Both the position numbers and the translations under genes were made by a program. Shown piece after piece: positions 62,089-64,000 of a stretch of 64,000 bases of DNA; the stretch's first letter is position 1, and every line of letters begins with the position of its first letter. Below the pieces are notes generated by a model that worked only from the letters and a program-made list of their open reading frames with translations, did no database searches and had not been told where the DNA came from. Origin of the DNA: Mycobacterium sp. M26 (lineage in GTDB: Bacteria > Actinomycetota > Actinomycetes > Mycobacteriales > Mycobacteriaceae); assembly GCF_001494595.1 (NCBI RefSeq), contig NZ_LN929908.1:2269716-2333715 (forward strand). Reading direction: 5' to 3'.

Positions 62089-63281
62089 CGGCTGCTCAGC
62101 AACATCGACCCGGCCACCGGGCCGCCGCCCACCCCGACAGCCACCACCTCCGGGGTACGCGGTGCCTGGCGCTCACCGCCCTCGCCCCACAGTTGCACAC
62201 ACGCCTCGTGCAAGAAGCCCATGCCGTGCAGCCGTCCACCGGACAGCTGGCCTCCGCTGGTGTTCAGCGGCAGCTCGCCGTCGAGCGCGATCCGGTGTCC
62301 ACCGTCGATGAACTCGCCGACCCGGCCGTGTTCGCAGAATCCCAACGCCTCCAACCACATCACGGTCAGGAAGCTGAACCCGTCGTACAGCTGCGCCATG
62401 TCGACATCGGCGGGCCGCAAGGTTGTGTGCTCCCAGAGGGTCGCCGCCGAATCGTGGGCGGCCATCGTCGTGAGATCGAAACGCTCCTCCCACGTGGGCC
62501 TTTCGAACATCCCGGGACCCACCGACTCCACCGTCAGCGGATGCCGCGGCAGGCCCGCTGCGGCATCCCGGCGCGAGATGATCACCGCGGTGGCTCCGTC
62601 GCACGGGACGTCGCAGTCGTACAGGCAGAGCGGCTCGGAGATCATCCGAGCCGACAGGTAATCCTGCATCGACATCGGATCGCGGTACACCGCATCGGGA
62701 TTGAGCCCGGCGTTGCGGCGGGCATTGATGGCGATGGCACCGAGTTGTTCGCGGGTCAATCCGAAGTCGTGCATGTAGCGCTGTGCGGGCAGCGCCAGCC
62801 AGGTGGCCGCCGACAGCGCGCCGAACGGCGCCGTCCACTCCATCTGCGGGGGTAGCTTGCCACCGCCGCTGAGCAATACCGAGGCGTGGCCGCCGCCCGC
62901 CTGCGCCGCCGCGGTGGATTCCCAGACCGACCGATACACCACAACGTGATTGGCCAGACCGAGCGTCACGGCCATACACGCCTCGATCGCCGGGCCGATC
63001 TGGCCGGCGGTCTCCAGCGAGGACAGATACCACCGGCTACGGAGCCCGAGCGCGGTGCGCACCTCGGTGACGTTGGCCCCGGAGAACCCGGCCGCCCCGG
63101 CCGCCGGTCCCGGATAGCTGGCGATGCCGTCGACCTCGTCGACCGCCAGTCCGGCGTCCTCGATGGCCCGCAATACCGCTTCCAGCGTCAGGTCCAGACC
63201 GGTGCGGCCCAGCCGGCGACCGACGGCGGATTTGCCCGCGCCGGTGATCACGGCCTTGCCGTCGAACGGTCCTCGGCTCAC
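62085..63281 (-). CDS. Thiolase-superfamily lipid-transfer (Ltp)-type protein
   Basis: A 398-residue thiolase-like protein. Segments AGKSAVGRRLGRTG, GGGGKLPP-like VLLSGGGKLPPQMEW, DVPCDGATAVIISRRD, LYDGFSFLTVMWLEALGFCEHG and LNTSGGQLSGGRLHGMGFLHEA follow Ltp-family order. The nucleophile Cys expected in a NCASG-type loop is Thr91 in SLETAGQIGPAIEA. As in Ltp2, the protein may act as an aldolase with its DUF35 partner instead of a true thiolase. GTG 63281 overlaps the membrane gene stop by 4 bases. Confidence 0.84.
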   Translation of the reverse strand: MSRGPFDGKAVITGAGKSAVGRRLGRTGLDLTLEAVLRAIEDAGLAVDEVDGIASYPGPAAGAAGFSGANVTEVRTALGLRSRWYLSSLETAGQIGPAIEACMAVTLGLANHVVVYRSVWESTAAAQAGGGHASVLLSGGGKLPPQMEWTAPFGALSAATWLALPAQRYMHDFGLTREQLGAIAINARRNAGLNPDAVYRDPMSMQDYLSARMISEPLCLYDCDVPCDGATAVIISRRDAAAGLPRHPLTVESVGPGMFERPTWEERFDLTTMAAHDSAATLWEHTTLRPADVDMAQLYDGFSFLTVMWLEALGFCEHGRVGEFIDGGHRIALDGELPLNTSGGQLSGGRLHGMGFLHEACVQLWGEGGERQAPRTPEVVAVGVGGGPVAGSMLLSSR

Positions 63282-63511
63282 GTGTCGAGGTCTTCGCGGG
63301 GTTTCATCGACGGTTTCGGGGCAACAGCCTGCTGGGTCAGGCCCAGCGCGATGAGGATGTCGACCGCGGTGATCACCAGACCTGTGTAGTACATCCAGCG
63401 GACCGTCGGATCGGGTTGGACGACGAAGTACAGCGCCAGGAAGATCGGGCCGACGATGCCGAACATGAAGATCATCGCCTGGATCCGCAGATAGGTCCAC
63501 AGCGTGGACAT
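63278..63511 (-). CDS. Small two-helix membrane protein
   Basis: A 77-residue protein with two hydrophobic helices (AMIFMFGIVGPIFLALYFVV and YYTGLVITAVDILIALGL) and a charged tail (KPSMKPREDLDT). It sits between the sulfurtransferase (2-base gap) and the thiolase-like gene (4-base overlap), which argues for a shared function. No family recognised. Confidence 0.72.
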   Translation of the reverse strand: MSTLWTYLRIQAMIFMFGIVGPIFLALYFVVQPDPTVRWMYYTGLVITAVDILIALGLTQQAVAPKPSMKPREDLDT

Positions 63512-63513
63512 CG

Positions 63514-64000
63514 CTACTCCGCCCCGCGGGCGACCGCACGCCCGGCGTCCGAACTCCATTGCGACCAGGAGCCGGGAAACAGTGCGGCCGGCTGGCCGAG
63601 TGCGGTCAGTGCGGCGATCGCCACCGCCGCCGTGACACCCGATCCGCAGTAGACGCCGACCGGTTCGTCCTCGATGACGCCCCGCTGTGCCAGCTGTTCG
63701 CCGATGGCGTCGTCGGGTAGGAAGGTGCCGTCGGCGTTCAAGACGGCCGTGCTGGGCAGGTTTCTTGCGCCCGGGATGTGGCCGGCCACCGGGTCGACGG
63801 GTTCGACGTCTCCGCGGTAGCGCTCCGGGGCGCGGGCGTCGAGCAGCAGCACCGTATCGACCTCGTCGGCACTCAGCGTCGGCATCGCGCCGCGGTAGAG
63901 GTCGTCGTGCGGCAGCGTGACGTCACCGGGCTCGGGGTCCACGGCCCCGCTCTCCAGTGGTCCGCCGGCGGCCCGCCACGCGGCCAGTCCCCCGTCCAGG
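63514..64000 (-). CDS. Sulfurtransferase (rhodanese) C-terminal part, gene runs off the right edge
   Basis: The frame is open to the end of the window. The visible part covers the end of the first rhodanese domain (LDGGLAAWRAAGGPLESG) and the whole second one, with the active-site loop YCGSGVTAAVA bearing the catalytic cysteine and LLDARAPERYRG before it. Tandem-domain enzymes move sulfur from thiosulfate or 3-mercaptopyruvate to acceptors. It is the first visible gene of the operon with the membrane protein, thiolase-like and DUF35 genes. Confidence 0.85.
   Translation of the reverse strand, partial: LDGGLAAWRAAGGPLESGAVDPEPGDVTLPHDDLYRGAMPTLSADEVDTVLLLDARAPERYRGDVEPVDPVAGHIPGARNLPSTAVLNADGTFLPDDAIGEQLAQRGVIEDEPVGVYCGSGVTAAVAIAALTALGQPAALFPGSWSQWSSDAGRAVARGAE

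Overview
The window reads as chromosomal DNA of a high-GC actinomycete, almost certainly an environmental, fast-growing Mycobacterium/Mycolicibacterium. The evidence is family content: a QcrB cytochrome b of the mycobacterial type, a Ddn-like F420-dependent nitroreductase, a RipD-like NlpC/P60 protein with degenerate catalytic residues, DUF4193, a DUF1906 Tat protein (Rv2525c type), a PepD/HtrA protease, a cutinase-like protein, a fatty acyl-AMP ligase, and many small Sec-exported proteins ending their signal peptides in A-x-A. No tRNA, rRNA, CRISPR array, insertion sequence or prophage was recognised.

Layout. 0-8 kb: tail of a CoA-ester lyase, a stand-alone qcrB translationally coupled to a Ddn-like reductase, a methyltransferase, glycogen phosphorylase and an acyl-CoA dehydrogenase-like flavoprotein. 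8-14 kb: a catabolic locus (PhyH dioxygenase, class III aminotransferase, CoA-acylating semialdehyde dehydrogenase) divergent from a PucR regulator with a leaderless-looking promoter. 14-24 kb: FNT channel, membrane protein, SRPBCC, RipD, lipase, DUF4193, SDR, thioesterase, orphan FAAL, a secreted GH5-like protein and small exported proteins. 24-33 kb: an AraC regulator divergent from a flavin monooxygenase/SDR operon (like virS-mymA in layout), then a six-gene minus-strand acyl-CoA/SDR/hydrolase group. 33-35 kb: Pro/Ala-rich secreted protein, zeta-type toxin and antitoxin with a palindromic operator, and an FKBP lipoprotein.

35-43 kb is an export-rich stretch: an A+T-rich regulatory region, a parallel beta-helix protein, a TetR regulator, a ClpN-only protein behind a 30-bp palindrome, a GH16 glucanase with a carbohydrate-binding-like domain, a cutinase, PepD and a MOSC protein. 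43-51 kb holds hydrolases, a monoamine oxidase, a deletion scar joining the C-termini of a DJ-1/PfpI gene and a PucR gene, a DUF1906 protein, a transglutaminase, an MBL-fold hydrolase and YaeQ. 51-53.5 kb is a poorly coding accessory patch with vapBC flanked by short direct repeats. 53.5-64 kb contains DinB, an acyl-CoA synthetase, a secreted protein, a DUF3311/sodium-solute symporter/histidine kinase/LuxR regulator operon, and a fully overlapping rhodanese/membrane protein/thiolase-like/DUF35 operon running off the right edge.

How the genes work together. The strongest functional groups are the PucR-controlled amine or amino-acid catabolic genes, the transporter with its own two-component system, the thiolase-like/DUF35 pair, two autoregulated toxin-antitoxin pairs, and the secreted polysaccharide- and ester-active enzymes at 35-41 kb. 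No single locus could be proven to be a new system from sequence alone. The best candidates for something undescribed are the orphan QcrB-F420 reductase pair, the TetR/ClpN palindrome locus and the rhodanese-thiolase-like operon.
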